Shown: positions 37,601-48,938 of the stretch, one piece after another
How the letters are laid out: each line of letters starts with the position of its first letter
Numbering within the stretch: position 1 is the stretch's first letter
Source of the DNA: Eopsaltria australis
Taxonomy: Eukaryota > Chordata > Aves > Passeriformes > Petroicidae
Direction of reading: 5' to 3'
Length of the DNA: 64,000 nt
NCBI GenBank assembly: GCA_034509425.1
Contig: JAVTVJ010000296.1
Coordinates: 62,001-126,000 of the forward strand
The notes under the pieces: model-generated
Told to the model about the DNA's origin: nothing
Database searches by the model: none
The model's input: only the letters and a program-made list of their open reading frames with translations
Translations under genes and position numbers: made by a program

Positions 37601-39525
37601 GGCTTTGGAAGATCTTGGGTACATCCTCAGCTGGTGCAGGTCAGTGCTGCTTCACAGAGCAGCTCTGCTGGGTGAGCTGGGGTGGTCTCACCCCAACTGG
37701 CTGTACTGACCATCATTAAGGCATTACAACCACATAGAAACTTCCTCACATGGGACAGCAAAGAGAAAGGCTTTGAGAGACAAATAGTGTCACCTTGCAA
37801 GGCCTGAGGATGTCTGAACTCTTAAAACTGGAGGTTCCCTTCTCCTGAAGGCAAAACACAATGTTTTACGAACTGGAAGGTTCCTGTCACAGGCACAAGT
37901 GAAGGAGTCATCCCCCACAGCAAACTTGAGGACAATATTTGTTGTCAGCCAGACTGGGGATGTTGTCATCCCCAGAGTGGGGATGGCTGCAAAAGGGCCA
38001 AAAAGCAAAGTGTTGACACCAAATCTTCTGATTTCATACTAGTTCAAAAAACATTGAACCTTCCTGGGCATGCTCATCTTGTGATTAGTATAGCTTGAAC
38101 CAACAAGGAGATAAATCCATCTGAAGTGGACTATGTTTGGATTTTTCAGCCAGTTGCAACACATCGAACAAACTCAAGAAATTGGATTTCAAGATTGTGC
38201 TTATACAGCACTGAGAGAATAGCTGAACCTCACTGAAGTCTGCAAGCTGAACATGAGTACTACAAAACGGCATTCCCTCGTGCTACAGTGCAAAGCAAGG
38301 GAAAATCAGGTAGGAAAAGACACCAACAGTGGAGAAACCTGACACTCTGTTGCCTGGTTTATTTTCTTAATCCCAGTCTCATCCCTCACTAACCACAGAA
38401 GAGTCTTTGAGATTCCATCTTCTTTGCTTCTTCTTAAGAATAAAACCAGAATAGATCAAATAAATGATGGTGAAACTAAATAAATTAATAAAGCTTTGCT
38501 AATAGCACTGTTGCTTCAGCAACTTGAGAAGGAAGGATGCTGATGATGGCTGTCATCAGGAACTCAGATTGATTGTCTTAATTACTTATATTTGCAGTCA
38601 ATTCCACTGTGAATGCATCCAGATATTTACAATTGCCCACACAGATGCTATTTCTCTGCCTTAAGTTCCTTCTAACATCTCCCTGTGTGTAATTGTTCAC
38701 CTGCAATCTTTCTTGAGATTTTTCCAAATATGTATCTCATGTCCCACATCTTCCCCAGAATCTGGCTGCGAATACCACATTTTTATCAAGCTTCACTTAT
38801 AAATAAGTAGAATGGAAGGAAAAATTGATTTTAGGGTAAGAAAAAGAGAAAGTCCTTCAGTTGTTTCAAGACACTAATTACAAGCTAGAATGCAATTTTA
38901 AGAAAAAAAATATATATCTGCATTTAGAGCTTAGCAGGTCTAAATTATGCAGTTATGAATGTTATGTTAGCCTAATTAATAACTTACTCTTAAGAGCACA
39001 CTGAAATTACGTACCAATGTCTAGTGGATATGGTATTTAAACACCCTCTTACTCAAAAAGACCTTGATGGATTTAAAATTGAAATACTTTAAATCTGGAA
39101 AATACTGGATTATTCGACAAGCCTAAGACAGACTTGAAATAGAATAACATCCTGATGTCTCAGCTGCCACTCTTCGGGGAAGTAAAACTGCATTTGAAAG
39201 GCCAGGTTTCCATACACATTTTACCCTTGTTTTGTTTTGGCATTTCTTGGGCATTTCTCTAACCTGAGTTCTTGAGGTACAACACAATTTAACTATGCTA
39301 CCAAATACTGTGAAACAGAAATAAACCTGGGAGAAGTTGTCACTGCCACAACTGCCTGGTCATGACCAGATTTCTAGGTGTTCCCACCCTTAGAATTGCA
39401 GGTTACCTCAAGGAGGACTCCAGTTCCTCACTGTAAAAATGTTCAGAAACACAAATACCTTTTTCAATTACTAGCAGGTTTTACAGTCAGATATTTCTTG
39501 AAGGTGCATAGAGATAGGATAAGAA
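37601..39525. other. unique non-coding sequence, nothing recognised
   Basis: No frame above 72 codons outside overlaps and no repeat family identified. The 38,440-38,640 part is AT-rich with AATTAATAAAG-type words. Confidence 0.5.
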
Positions 39526-39559
39526 AAAATGGACAGTGTGGTAAAATGGACAGTGTGGT
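39526..39559. repeat. perfect 17-bp tandem duplication
   Basis: AAAATGGACAGTGTGGT occurs twice in direct succession with no mismatch, which suggests a recent replication-slippage or microhomology duplication. Confidence 0.96.
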
Positions 39560-39605
39560 AATTCCAGCTAAAGACTGGGGGCATAAACTACAATCACCTC
39601 CTCCA

Positions 39606-39656
39606 AGAAAAAAACAAACAAACAAACAAAACAAAAAACCAAAAAAAAAACCCAAA
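39606..39656. repeat. A-rich (CAAA)n tract
   Basis: About 50 bases of A with interspersed C, containing several perfect CAAA or AAAC copies and a final A10 run. It sits just upstream of a diverged CR1 tail and may be a microsatellite grown inside or beside that element. Confidence 0.85.
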
Positions 39657-39674
39657 CATCTTTTCTCTGTAAGT

Positions 39675-39822
39675 TCAGTGAAACTCTGAAATGAGCTGCC
39701 CAAACTGGAGTCTCCATACTTGGAGATGTTTGTAACTGTACTTGAAAAGACCCTGAGCAACCTGAAGTAACCTACCCTTAATTAGAGGAGGGAGTTGGTC
39801 TTCCAGATATCTTTCTGAGCAT
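39675..39822 (+). mobile_element. diverged CR1 LINE, 3' end fragment (tentative)
   Basis: The string 'ctgaaatgagctgcccaaac', 'tggagtctccatacttggag', 'atgtttgtaactgtacttga', 'aagaccctgagcaacctg', then 'gagggagttggtcttccagat' follows the order of a CR1 subfamily tail (GGAGTCTCCATCCTTGGAGATATTCAAAAC..GACACGATCCTGGGCAACCTG..GGGGTTGGACTAGATGATCT). The terminal repeats are lost. The part upstream of the A-rich tract, near 39,505-39,530, may belong to the same copy, but similarity is weak. Confidence 0.62.
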
Positions 39823-41755
39823 AAATCACAAATCATCTCATGAAATATTTAATGAGGAACAAGTTCTGGTGGCCATTAAAATCTGGTCTAAGGTTCTTTT
39901 GAAATCCACACCACAACCCCCATATAATGTTTGGCACAGTAAAGCAACAAAGCACTACAATATTCATGGAGGACACACCCTCCTTTGGAGAAGACATTGT
40001 CACAAACTCGGTGATCAAAACTGAAATTGAAGCACCCCCAATGAAATCACATTGTGGCAAACACCAAAATCAAAGAGGAAACACGAGAAAAGAAAATCAC
40101 AAAGGAAAAGGGAAAAAGAAACAAGATTCTTCAGAGAAACCCCAAAGTTTAACTGCACCTTGTTAGTAGCCAAGGTTGTTGGAGATGTGATGTAAAGTCC
40201 TTCTAGTTTGGTGGCAAATTTTCAGCATCCTATAAAAGCATTTAGTTTGATGATGGCATCATGTGAATGCACAATCATTTTCCCAGGATTGTTGCAGTTA
40301 CTCCATATAAATGAGACAAAGAAATCAGGATTTTCCCGTCCCTTTGTTTCAAAGACTCCTTAGCAAGTATGGTTGTAACAAACACATTTCAATCTGTGTT
40401 CAAATATGCAGTAACCAATCTAAATACCACCCCTTCTCACCTATTTCTCCAGAGTACAAAACTATTTTTTTAACTGATTTTATGGACTATATGTAATTTT
40501 TTTTCTTTTCCTACCTCTTTTAAGCCACTTTTGTGTCTCTGTCTAATCTCCATGTAGCCCTCCCAGTGTCTTTATAAGCCTTGCTTTCTTTCATAGTTTG
40601 CATGCATAATTTCTTTATGAGACAGAGTCATTCCAGCCCCTCTAAATATTTATTTCCAGAAAGAAGAGGTTCTGCTGAGCCATTAGCAGCTGCAGTCTTA
40701 CCTTCAAGCTGACCTCCCCGCCTCCACCATGACCCTGCAGCAGCATCATCCAATTATACGTGCCCATCAATTCCCTCATTCTGGGGAAATTGGGTCTATT
40801 TAAATTCAGAAGCCTAGCTCTTGCCTTCACCTCCACAGCTTAATATACAAGGTCAAACCTAACAGTTATGTGATTTCTGTTCCCAAAAGTCTATGGCCTT
40901 TACTACTTCTTTTCCCCAGTATCTGCAATCTCCAGGATTGCCTCACATCCAGTTGTTTCTCTTGCAACTTCCTTTCAGATTCTAGAATCCCCAGTTTACC
41001 AAAATCCTCCATTTTATATCCAGTTATGACCTGATAAAACAAAACAGTGGTTCTCTCAATTTATTCACTGCTCCAAGAAAAATATATATTTAAATGCCTT
41101 GCTCAAAAAGGGGTATACTTCTGGGTAAGTAAAATTCTCTCTTTGAAGCTGTGTTAATTCACTAATTAGTTGTGCAGAGTCATTCAGGTCAGCAAAAAGA
41201 GCACGCAAAGATGCTGCTCTTCCAAGTTCCTCAGTCTCCCTGCAGGTAAAGGAATAAAGCAGTGATAACCACAGGTAGAGCCTGTTGTTGTTGTAGCTTA
41301 ACTTCCCACACAAGCCTGAGCCAAGCAGGGAGGGCTCTGGTGGCAGCTATTTTCATGCCTTGACATATTTCCTGTGATACACAGAGAAATTGGTAAAGTG
41401 TTGTTCTGAATTTTCTCAAACAATGTTCTCATGTATGTGCACAAAATGGTTTGCAAGGAAAATAATCATCAGCTGGCAGCCAGACAACTCTAACGGGCTC
41501 TGAAGATGATACCTTCAGACTCTGAACTGTCTTGGTCATTGCTGCAAGGTCAGCATTTAAACAGTGAAAACAATATTAATTAAAACTGGTGGTTTTTTCA
41601 CTTTGATAATAATTAACTATCATAACATTGCTGCTTAGCTGCCACTCTCAGAGCCCACCTGATTTATTGCTTTGCCAGCAAAGTTTTGTTCTTCATAGAA
41701 TGCTCTTCAGTACTTTGGGAAGTCTCGGATTTATACATCACAAGAAGTCACAGAG
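39823..41755. other. unique non-coding sequence, nothing recognised
   Basis: No repeat identified and no frame above 82 codons that is worth noting. AT-rich near 41,070-41,095. Confidence 0.5.
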
Positions 41756-41775
41756 CCTGGCCTGGCCTGGCCTGG
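41756..41775. repeat. (CCTGG)4 short tandem repeat
   Basis: Four perfect copies of CCTGG, followed by CAGG. Confidence 0.9.
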
Positions 41776-41791
41776 CAGGATGACTGTCTCC

Positions 41792-41890
41792 TGTTCCCAG
41801 CTCTCTTCTTGATCTCCTCTGTGATTTGAGACAAGTTGCTTCACTCTGCACTGGTTCTGTCTGCTCTGTTTGTAATCAGGGCATAGACCA
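41792..41890 (+). mobile_element. MIR/CORE-SINE-like fragment
   Basis: The run 'gttcccagctctcttcttga', 'tgtgatttgagacaagttgc', 'ttcactctgcactggttctg', 'tctgctctgtttgtaatcagg' follows MIR in order (TCCCAGCTCTGCC..CTGTGTGACCTTGGGCAAGTCACTTCACTCTCTG..CAGTTTC..CATCTGTAAAATGGGG). The match is better than at 6.8 kb. Such old SINE remnants are present but sparse in bird genomes. Confidence 0.6.
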
Positions 41891-43985
41891 AGTCCCTGGG
41901 AGGTGTCTGTGAGTGCCTACCACAAACAGGGCTGTAAGTCTTAGTACCCATAAAAGTAGGTGACAAAATGGTGTGACATCTCAAATGAAGTGTCATATGC
42001 CACTGCTTTGTAGGGTATAAAAACTTCCACCACTTAGTGTAAGGGAAAATGATTACAATAAATATTAAGTCTTACAGAAAAAAAATGGGGTAAAGCTTTC
42101 TCCTGGAGAATTAGCACTTACATATTTTAAATGTGTTTTAGATGCTACATTTAAAATACAAATTTAAGAAATGTGTAAGTAATGCACCTGTAAATCATCT
42201 TACATATCTGAACAAGATATGAATCTGTATTTGTTTTCAGCAAGGAAGACTCTTTCTTATTCCAGTTCTGGACAAACCACAACACATTTAGTGTGGGAAT
42301 CAGACCCAAACTTAACAAAACAACATGTGTTGATTCTCAGTCCCCATAACCAAGACAACTGAATACCAACTTCAGCATTCCACAGCAAAGAAAAGGAGTA
42401 GATTCATTTTTCTACAGAAACAGAAAATTTGAAGAGCTTTAACATTTTTGACAATTATATTCACTCTGCAATGCATCTACATCAATCACCACCCACGCAT
42501 GCTTTGAAGACTGAAAGTAGATAGTAAGTCTAGCAGAACTTCGTGGTGGGAGTTGTGAGGCTTTTTTTATCGAACCTTGAAAGTAGGCTTGTAAAAAGTA
42601 GCTTTGAAAACCTGGTTAAATCCCAAGGATATTAAAATTTTGGACTGACTACTCATTTCCCAAGCTTTAAACCAGTGGATTCACCATTTTAGGTGATTCC
42701 TAATTGAAGACAGGATTATTTAGTTTTATTTTTTTTAAATAATGGTTTACTTTAGTTCCTCTAAGCATTTTGATTGGGAAACATTATTGATTTTATTGAG
42801 GAGGAGATCAGAATAGATGGCCAGTAATTCTCCTTCTGATCCTTCAGATTTACAATTCCATCACTGAAATCAAAGCAGGGAGATAGGATGAAAAAAAATT
42901 CTCATTACAGTTTGGAAAGAGCCTGAGATAAAGCAAAGTTTGGCCTTTCAGCTTGCCCTAAACTGTCACACAGTGTCACACAGGTGACACTTCATGGAAA
43001 TTCCCCCATCATTTATATGATAACCACAAGGCTTCTGACTGTCCCAACACACAGCTTGCAGAAAAACTTCATATGCTGATGCTGCAGCTTCAAATGATGG
43101 AGAACTCAAGATAGGCAGTCACTGGTCCTGCTCATTTGCACCTGAATAGAAAGAAGCCATAAGAGATTAATTCTCTAAGTCCTTCCAATGGAGCTATGGA
43201 AAAAGAAAACAGAAGAATGCTGCAGGGGCTTAATTTTTAGTGATCTGAATTTTAAAGCAGAAGAATCAGTTATTTTTCTGTATGGGCCAGTGCACTAATG
43301 CCAGATGCAAAAGCTTACATGGCTAAAGAAGCTTAGCTCTAACTAAACTGACCCCACACATTTACCCTTGGGACAGGCAAAAAGTCAAGGCTCTTTTGTA
43401 CCTGAGCACCCAAGCCTGTAAAACAGCTTTTAGCAATCAACCCAACAGCCACTTACTCACTATTTTCATTTCTCTGTTACATATTTCCTTCTCAGAGCAG
43501 CACTGCCAGAAGTCTTTATTCTGGACCCTGACTTTCACAGCTAAGGAAGGCAAGCAGCTCCCTTGTGCAGGAGTCCAAGGCAGTAAATTCACCCACATTA
43601 ATGTAATCTGGCTCCAGGACTGCTACAGACCACAGCAAAATCTCACAGCTGCTGGCTCCTCATGGAGCTCTTCTGCCTGGGGACACCTTTAAAGAAGATT
43701 CTCCACGTTCACAGCCAGTGGTTGGGCCCTGCCAGAGGGCAAATAACTCTAATCCCCAAAAACTGTGGGTTGGGAGGTCACAAATTGGGCCCTCTCCTCT
43801 ATCTGGAAGCAGCTCTGCAACAGCAACATTTCCCTGCTGTTCCTCAGCCCTGGACTTGTGGCTGCCAGGAACTTCTCCCCAACTCACAGTCCCCAAAAAT
43901 GACATGGAGGAGTCAAGAGCAGGTCCTGTGTCCACACTGCACTGAGAGTTACCAGCCTGGGGCTTGAGCATGTGGCGGCACCACA
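41891..43985. other. unique non-coding sequence, nothing recognised
   Basis: No repeat or gene recognised. Frames of about 100 codons on both strands between 43,396 and 43,986 overlap in antisense and have no known domain. Confidence 0.5.
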
Positions 43986-43986
43986 T

Positions 43987-43990
<4 letters not shown>

Positions 43991-44017
<27 letters not shown>

Positions 44018-44018
44018 G

Positions 44019-44056
<38 letters not shown>
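43991..44056. repeat. (AATGAT)9 hexanucleotide array passing into (AAT)4
   Basis: Nine perfect AATGAT copies at 43,991-44,044 are followed directly by four AAT copies at 44,045-44,056. In one plus-strand frame the array would read as alternating Asp-Asn, which explains the short open frame across it. The AAT end may be the older seed or a product of degeneration. Confidence 0.97.
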
Positions 44057-44610
44057 TCTGCCTGTAGACGTGATTCAGAGGCCAGAAACCTTTTTTATAA
44101 AAGACCTGCTAGACTGGTACTCAGTGGCAGCAAGGGTCAAGACACACGGCTTGGCACAATACCTGTGACCTGACGAAGACTGAAGGGAAGAAGATCCTAC
44201 AGAACATGAGTGTGGCCCTTCTGAGATGCTCTGAATATCCTGAACTTCCCAGGGGAAGCACCTAGGAGGGTTTGCCAAAGGATTCACGACAGAGACAGCC
44301 CAAGATCTTGGTTTTCAGGACACAGATGGGCCCTTCTGACAGAACAGCATGAACACAACCAGCAAGTGTACAGCAACTTGCTTGTGCTACACGTTAGTGC
44401 TGCTTTCCCAGGGCTTTTAAAAGCACAGAGCTCTGTAAGAAGCATGTTGGAACTATTCCTAGCAGCAGCTCCTTCCCCCAGCATGAAGCTGTGGCAGATA
44501 CTCTATGTACTCTGGTCTCCTCCTTCCTGACACCTTCTGCATTCCTGCCCAGGTGGAGGTGGCAGCTCCAGGTGACTTCACTGTCACACTACTCTCCAAG
44601 CAGTTGGGTT
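44057..44610. other. unique sequence between two microsatellites, nothing recognised
   Basis: No repeat or gene recognised. Confidence 0.5.
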
Positions 44611-44670
44611 TCTCTTCTCTTCTCTTCTCTTCTCTTCTCTTCTCTTCTCTTCTCTTCTCTTCTCTTCTCT
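44611..44670. repeat. (TCTCT)12 pentanucleotide array
   Basis: Twelve perfect TCTCT copies. It adjoins the next pentanucleotide array with only five bases between them, all pyrimidine. Confidence 0.97.
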
Positions 44671-44675
44671 TTCTC

Positions 44676-44768
44676 CCTTCCCTTCCCTTCCCTTCCCTTC
44701 CCTTCCCTTCCCTTCCCTTCCCTTCCCTTCCCTTCCCTTCCCTTCCCTTCCCTTCCCTTCCCTTCCCT
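44676..44768. repeat. (CCTTC)18 pentanucleotide array
   Basis: Eighteen perfect CCTTC copies plus three bases. Together with the preceding array it gives a tract of about 158 bases, 44,611-44,768, containing only C and T on the plus strand and only G and A on the minus strand. The open frames across the region (Leu-Phe-Ser, Pro-Ser-Leu or Gly-Arg-Glu-Lys repeats) are artefacts. Confidence 0.97.
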
Positions 44769-45425
44769 GTTTCTCTTTGGTTCTCACTTTTTCTCTTCCC
44801 ACCACAGGCCCAGCAGTTAATTTAGCTCAGATTTAACAAGTGCCTGGAGTTTTAGGTTCTGTTTTTAGTTTTGGTTTTGTTGGTGTTTTCAATTCAAGGT
44901 GCATATATATACATACACAAAAATACTGCCAGGGTATTGTCATAATAATCTTGAGGGAAATAATGCTTGAGAAACTGGAAGGTATTCTTCCTGCACTCCC
45001 ACATGCTCTGCTTTTCAAAGGCAAAGGAAGAAAGAAGCAAGCAGAATACCAGTCACATTCTCTAGATAATCTGTTCCTAGATTTTCTAGAAGTCACAGAC
45101 TGAAGTGAATATAATTTATGGGTATAAACTCTTTTTTTTTTTTGAGAACTTTATCATAATGAACTTCAAATGGCCCTTCCTATTGTTGAATTGACCCATG
45201 TTTTTGGACAAATTAAATTCATCCAAGTTGATGAGGTGTTGCTTAGTTTTTACCTCTTTGTGTCCCACAGAAAATGTGAGGGTATATTCCTACCTGCTGC
45301 AGGCTTTGCATAGCACTGTAATGTTGTTTTCCCTTTCTAATCTCCAGTATATTACTCTGAAACTGCAGATGCACTGAATCATCAAGCTTTGTGTTTGTTT
45401 GCAGGGGAGAATAAAAAAAAATTTC
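44769..45425. other. unique non-coding sequence, nothing recognised
   Basis: Contains a short TATATATA run near 44,903 and a T run near 45,131. No gene or repeat family recognised. Confidence 0.5.
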
Positions 45426-45450
45426 AAGCACCAGTAACTTTCTGGTGCTT
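45426..45450. repeat. perfect 9-bp inverted repeat (small hairpin)
   Basis: AAGCACCAG at 45,426-45,434 pairs with CTGGTGCTT at 45,442-45,450 across a seven-base loop. The stem is too short for a microRNA precursor. It follows an A-rich run and precedes T-rich sequence. Confidence 0.85.
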
Positions 45451-47849
45451 TCCTTGTATTTTTGGTGTTTCAGGATGATACAGTTTCAGTCTACCTCATT
45501 GACTTCAGAAGGAATTAACAGGTAACATTTCTGGTCCTAAATAACTTCATTATCCAAAATATGCAGGACTGTTAGAAGCAGGAGCAAGCAAGACAAACTG
45601 CTTCTCATCTCTGATATTAGAATGTAGAGGAATGACTCTGCTCTTATACCTCTCCCTCCTAAAAGTTTTTGTAAGGAATGGCTCCATTTCCAGCTCTGAG
45701 CCTGGATCAGCCTCATTGATGAGCTCCAAGACGCTAATAAAAATAATCAACAGCCTTCTGGAGCTGACATCACACCCAGTAATGGTGTTCAGAGAACCAA
45801 GATGAAATACCAGTAACATATTCAGCAGCGTCTTGGCTCAGTGGAGAGAAGAGGAGCAGTGGGCTGAGGAAATCATACCAAAGAACATTGAAAGGAGGAG
45901 AAAGTGAATTTCTGTTTTTAAAACTTTAATCTAACAGAATATTTCAAAATGGAAGACACTTTTTATAGCAGTCGTACTGCGAGAGGAAAGCCTGCACACC
46001 ACACTAAACCCTAACAGGTATTAAAAGCTGTGAAGTTTATCTGCTGCAGAACAGAAGGACAAAGACAAGGTCATTCTCTGTGTGCAAGTGAAAGAACAAG
46101 GCTCCAAAATCCCCAGACAAACAGGGGCAGAAAATAATCTCCTCAGCAAAGTTTTGCAGTATTTGAGCATCAGGAGAAAGTCAGAAGCAATATTATTGAC
46201 TAACCAAGCTGACATTTGGCTACTGTTTAATTCTTACAGTTCCTCCTAGATGAAAGGATACCACTTCCATCTCCAACTGATGGTTTGGCACAGTCAATAG
46301 AATATAGAACATCAACTTTTTCTTTTCCTATCAACTTCTTTTTTGCTGAGTTGAGGAAGAGAGGAGCATCTTGAAAACTTCTCATTTGCCTGTTGCCCTT
46401 TATCTTGCTTGACTAGTTGATTTCCAGTAGCACCACAGGAGATGAATTCTCCTAATTAACCATTCTCATCTTCCTTCAGTCTTCCCTGTGGGGAGGTTGG
46501 TGTACAGAAGGTATCCCTGGAAGATCTGTGTGTTGGGTGCTACCACCAAATGGATCAAGCCACAGCATCCACAAAAAAGGGACTGAGTGGATGGAAGGAA
46601 AACGCTTCCTGAGGAAAAGAGCCTGCATGGCACAGTGCACGGAACAGGAGGCTGCAATGGTGGCTGAGCACAGCTTGGAAGGTGATGGACCCAACCCCTG
46701 GCAAGGGCTCAAGTGAGCTCAGCTCTTCTGATCTGGAATAAAATCATTCAACACATCCCAGGCTCATGGCAGAAGCTGCTGAGAGAGCAGCAGGTGAGTG
46801 TGATCCCCTTATAGAACAGCAACATAGATCACCTGGCACCTAATAATTGTGGGATGTCTTTGTTGACATGATCAATGTCCAAAGACTACAGAATCTAAAT
46901 AATTATATCTGTTTTCTGAAGAAGCTCCAGCTGGGCAGCAATTCCACTATCAGAATTTTATTGGCAAAGCTGCAGCAGCACTTTATAATGTTCAGCCACA
47001 GATGACAAACTACATCCCAGTAGATATTTCATAGTAACCTGCTCAAGTCATTCTCCATCCCCCCCAGCTCTTCTTGTTTGCCAGCTACCTACAAGCAGAG
47101 TACAGGATTTTTTCTTGGCTGTTTGCTAAGGTTTCCATGCACAATCTTTGATCTGTGGATCGCTGCACATATTTGAAATTCAACATTTGATCTGCATCAA
47201 TTGCTGACAGGGGAATTTCAGCCACAGGACTAAAAATGCAACTCTCAGGATCAGATTTGTGGTGCAAATATTGAAATATACATTTAAGAAACAGTACTAA
47301 CTTTGGAAATTCATGGTATAAAAGTCCCTAGGTTTATTCTACAGACTGAGTTATCATCAACATATGTGGGAGAATTCCTTCCAGTTCTCATCTTTTTATT
47401 CATTAACTTACTGCTCCACCTAGTATCTTCCTCATTTTGAAATAAGGAAATGGAAAACCTTGATCAATTTTCATATGATTTAAGACTTTGTGCCTCCATG
47501 GTGTGTTCCCTTTTCTCAAAAAACCTCTCTTCTCTGTCTGAACTGACTCCCTTCAGGCCATCATTTCCCAAAGGAACACCAAAGGTGCTGGTCTGATGCT
47601 TAGGACCATCCTGTGCAGGGGGTGACTCAGGCACAGAAGACACACACACAGCACCAGCCCTGTCCCCTCTGGTCCTCTGCACTCACTGGACAGCACTCCC
47701 TGCTCTGTCAGGCTCTGCACCTTTCAGGAAAACTAAATTTACACCCACATGCTTCCCCTATGCCTCCCTTTAGACATTATTAAAAACCTCCATTCCCTGA
47801 TGATTCACCAACACCTGGGAGCAAGTTCTGCTTTTTGTTCCTCTCTGAC
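45451..47849. other. unique non-coding sequence, nothing recognised
   Basis: Frames are at most 89 codons and none is recognisable. No repeat family identified. Confidence 0.5.
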
Positions 47850-48035
47850 TCCAATCTTTGCTTCCCCTTAGCAACGGAGTGGCAAAGCCTTCAAGATTTA
47901 AAAGAAGCAGGAATGAGTGTGTAAGTGTACGCTCACTTCCTTGGAGTGCATGAAAGGCTAATTATAGAAATTAAATGCTAATTTCTTCGAGATTAATATA
48001 GGCAAGTGAAAGGTTTTTGCATTATTTGCATAAGA
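47850..48035. promoter_or_regulatory. POU/octamer- and RFX-site-bearing stretch, candidate enhancer (unverified)
   Basis: A CCAAT word at 47,851-47,855 precedes an RFX half-site TTAGCAAC at 47,868-47,875. Further on are TAAT-core words near 47,961 and 47,994, and the perfect octamer ATTTGCAT (reverse of ATGCAAAT) at 48,024-48,031, directly preceded by a second TGCAT, giving TGCATTATTTGCAT. No repeat or open frame accounts for the stretch. Function is inferred from motifs. Confidence 0.33.
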
Positions 48036-48599
48036 GGCTACTTCAAAATCTTTTGTCCCTTTGCTCCTCACCTGTAATTTCTACCCTTTGTGCCCATGCT
48101 GGGTCACATTGGGTCAGGTTTTTAATTGGTGCTCGTTAGCCAAGCTGTGGATGCTCCTCTGTGGCCAGTGCCTGTGCCCACAGGCGAGTGCTGCCTGCAT
48201 CTCTGTGGTGGGAAAGGAAAACAGAATCCCACTGCCAGCAACAGCAGCACTTTGAGCTCTGTCACCAGCAGCTTCCCTGACATCCTGTGGAGAACTGTAA
48301 AGGGGAACAAAATAGGTACAACAGAAATATTTTTGAAGTCCAGCTCCTTTGTCTGCCAATAAGCACAGAAAATGAATACATGTATGTTGGGAAACGGCCA
48401 TTTCTGGCTGCACAGACATAAGGTATAAGTGAGCAATCCAGACTCCATAGATAAGTGTTAGGCCTCTGCTCAAGGCTGTTCTCAAAACAACTGTGGAAAG
48501 GGAGACATGAGAGCTGTAAACAAAGTGCAGGTGTCTAGAGATTAGCTTGGCAGAAGAAATTGTTGGTTATTGCCTTCTGAGACCAGTCTGTGTTTTAAT
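48036..48599. other. unique non-coding sequence, nothing recognised
   Basis: A 123-codon minus-strand frame at 48,114-48,485 overlaps another minus-strand frame in a different phase and a plus-strand one; none is recognisable. Confidence 0.5.
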
Positions 48600-48840
48600 T
48601 AGATTAGAGAAAAATCCCGTGTGAAACTTCTGTAAGTGAATAATATTTTGAGCACGTAAGGTAGTATAAGTATGTGCACTGTCTGACAATAAACGAGCTT
48701 GATTTATGAACCACATTAGCTCGTCGTCTTGCTCCTCTCGCCGACACATGTATTCCCAAAATCTGCATTGTTTTGTGCTTTCTAATGGGCACTGACTTCT
48801 GTAATTTATTGTCATGTTCAAACATGCTCCGAATGCTCCA
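48600..48840. promoter_or_regulatory. CpG-retaining stretch, candidate conserved element (unverified)
   Basis: About eight CpGs within 200 bases (AGCACGTAAG, TAAACGAG, GCTCGTCGTCTTG, CTCTCGCCGACAC, CTCCGAATG) sit in otherwise CpG-poor, AT-rich DNA. CACATGT is an E-box. A 93-codon and an 84-codon minus-strand frame cross it, without recognisable domains. CpG retention can mean selection or constant lack of germline methylation; it can also be chance. Confidence 0.28.
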
Positions 48841-48910
48841 GTTCAGCATGTCCCATGGGGTGTCCCTTAAAGCACAGCACTGCAAATGCCTCCATGAATT
48901 GAGGGCCTAA

Positions 48911-48929
48911 TATATATATATATATATAT
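48911..48929. repeat. (TA)n dinucleotide run
   Basis: Nineteen bases of alternating T and A, ten bases upstream of the 5' end of a truncated CR1 tail. Confidence 0.93.
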
Positions 48930-48938
48930 TTATACACA

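Noticed and set aside
41693..41720. TTCATAGAATG string like a reverse CR1 tail
   Set aside because: Following sequence does not continue as CR1.
43964..44173. Open frame with an Asp-Asn repeat
   Set aside because: Translation of the AATGAT array.
44491..44825. Open frames of Leu-Phe-Ser, Pro-Ser-Leu and Gly-Arg-Glu-Lys repeats
   Set aside because: Direct translations of the two pentanucleotide arrays.
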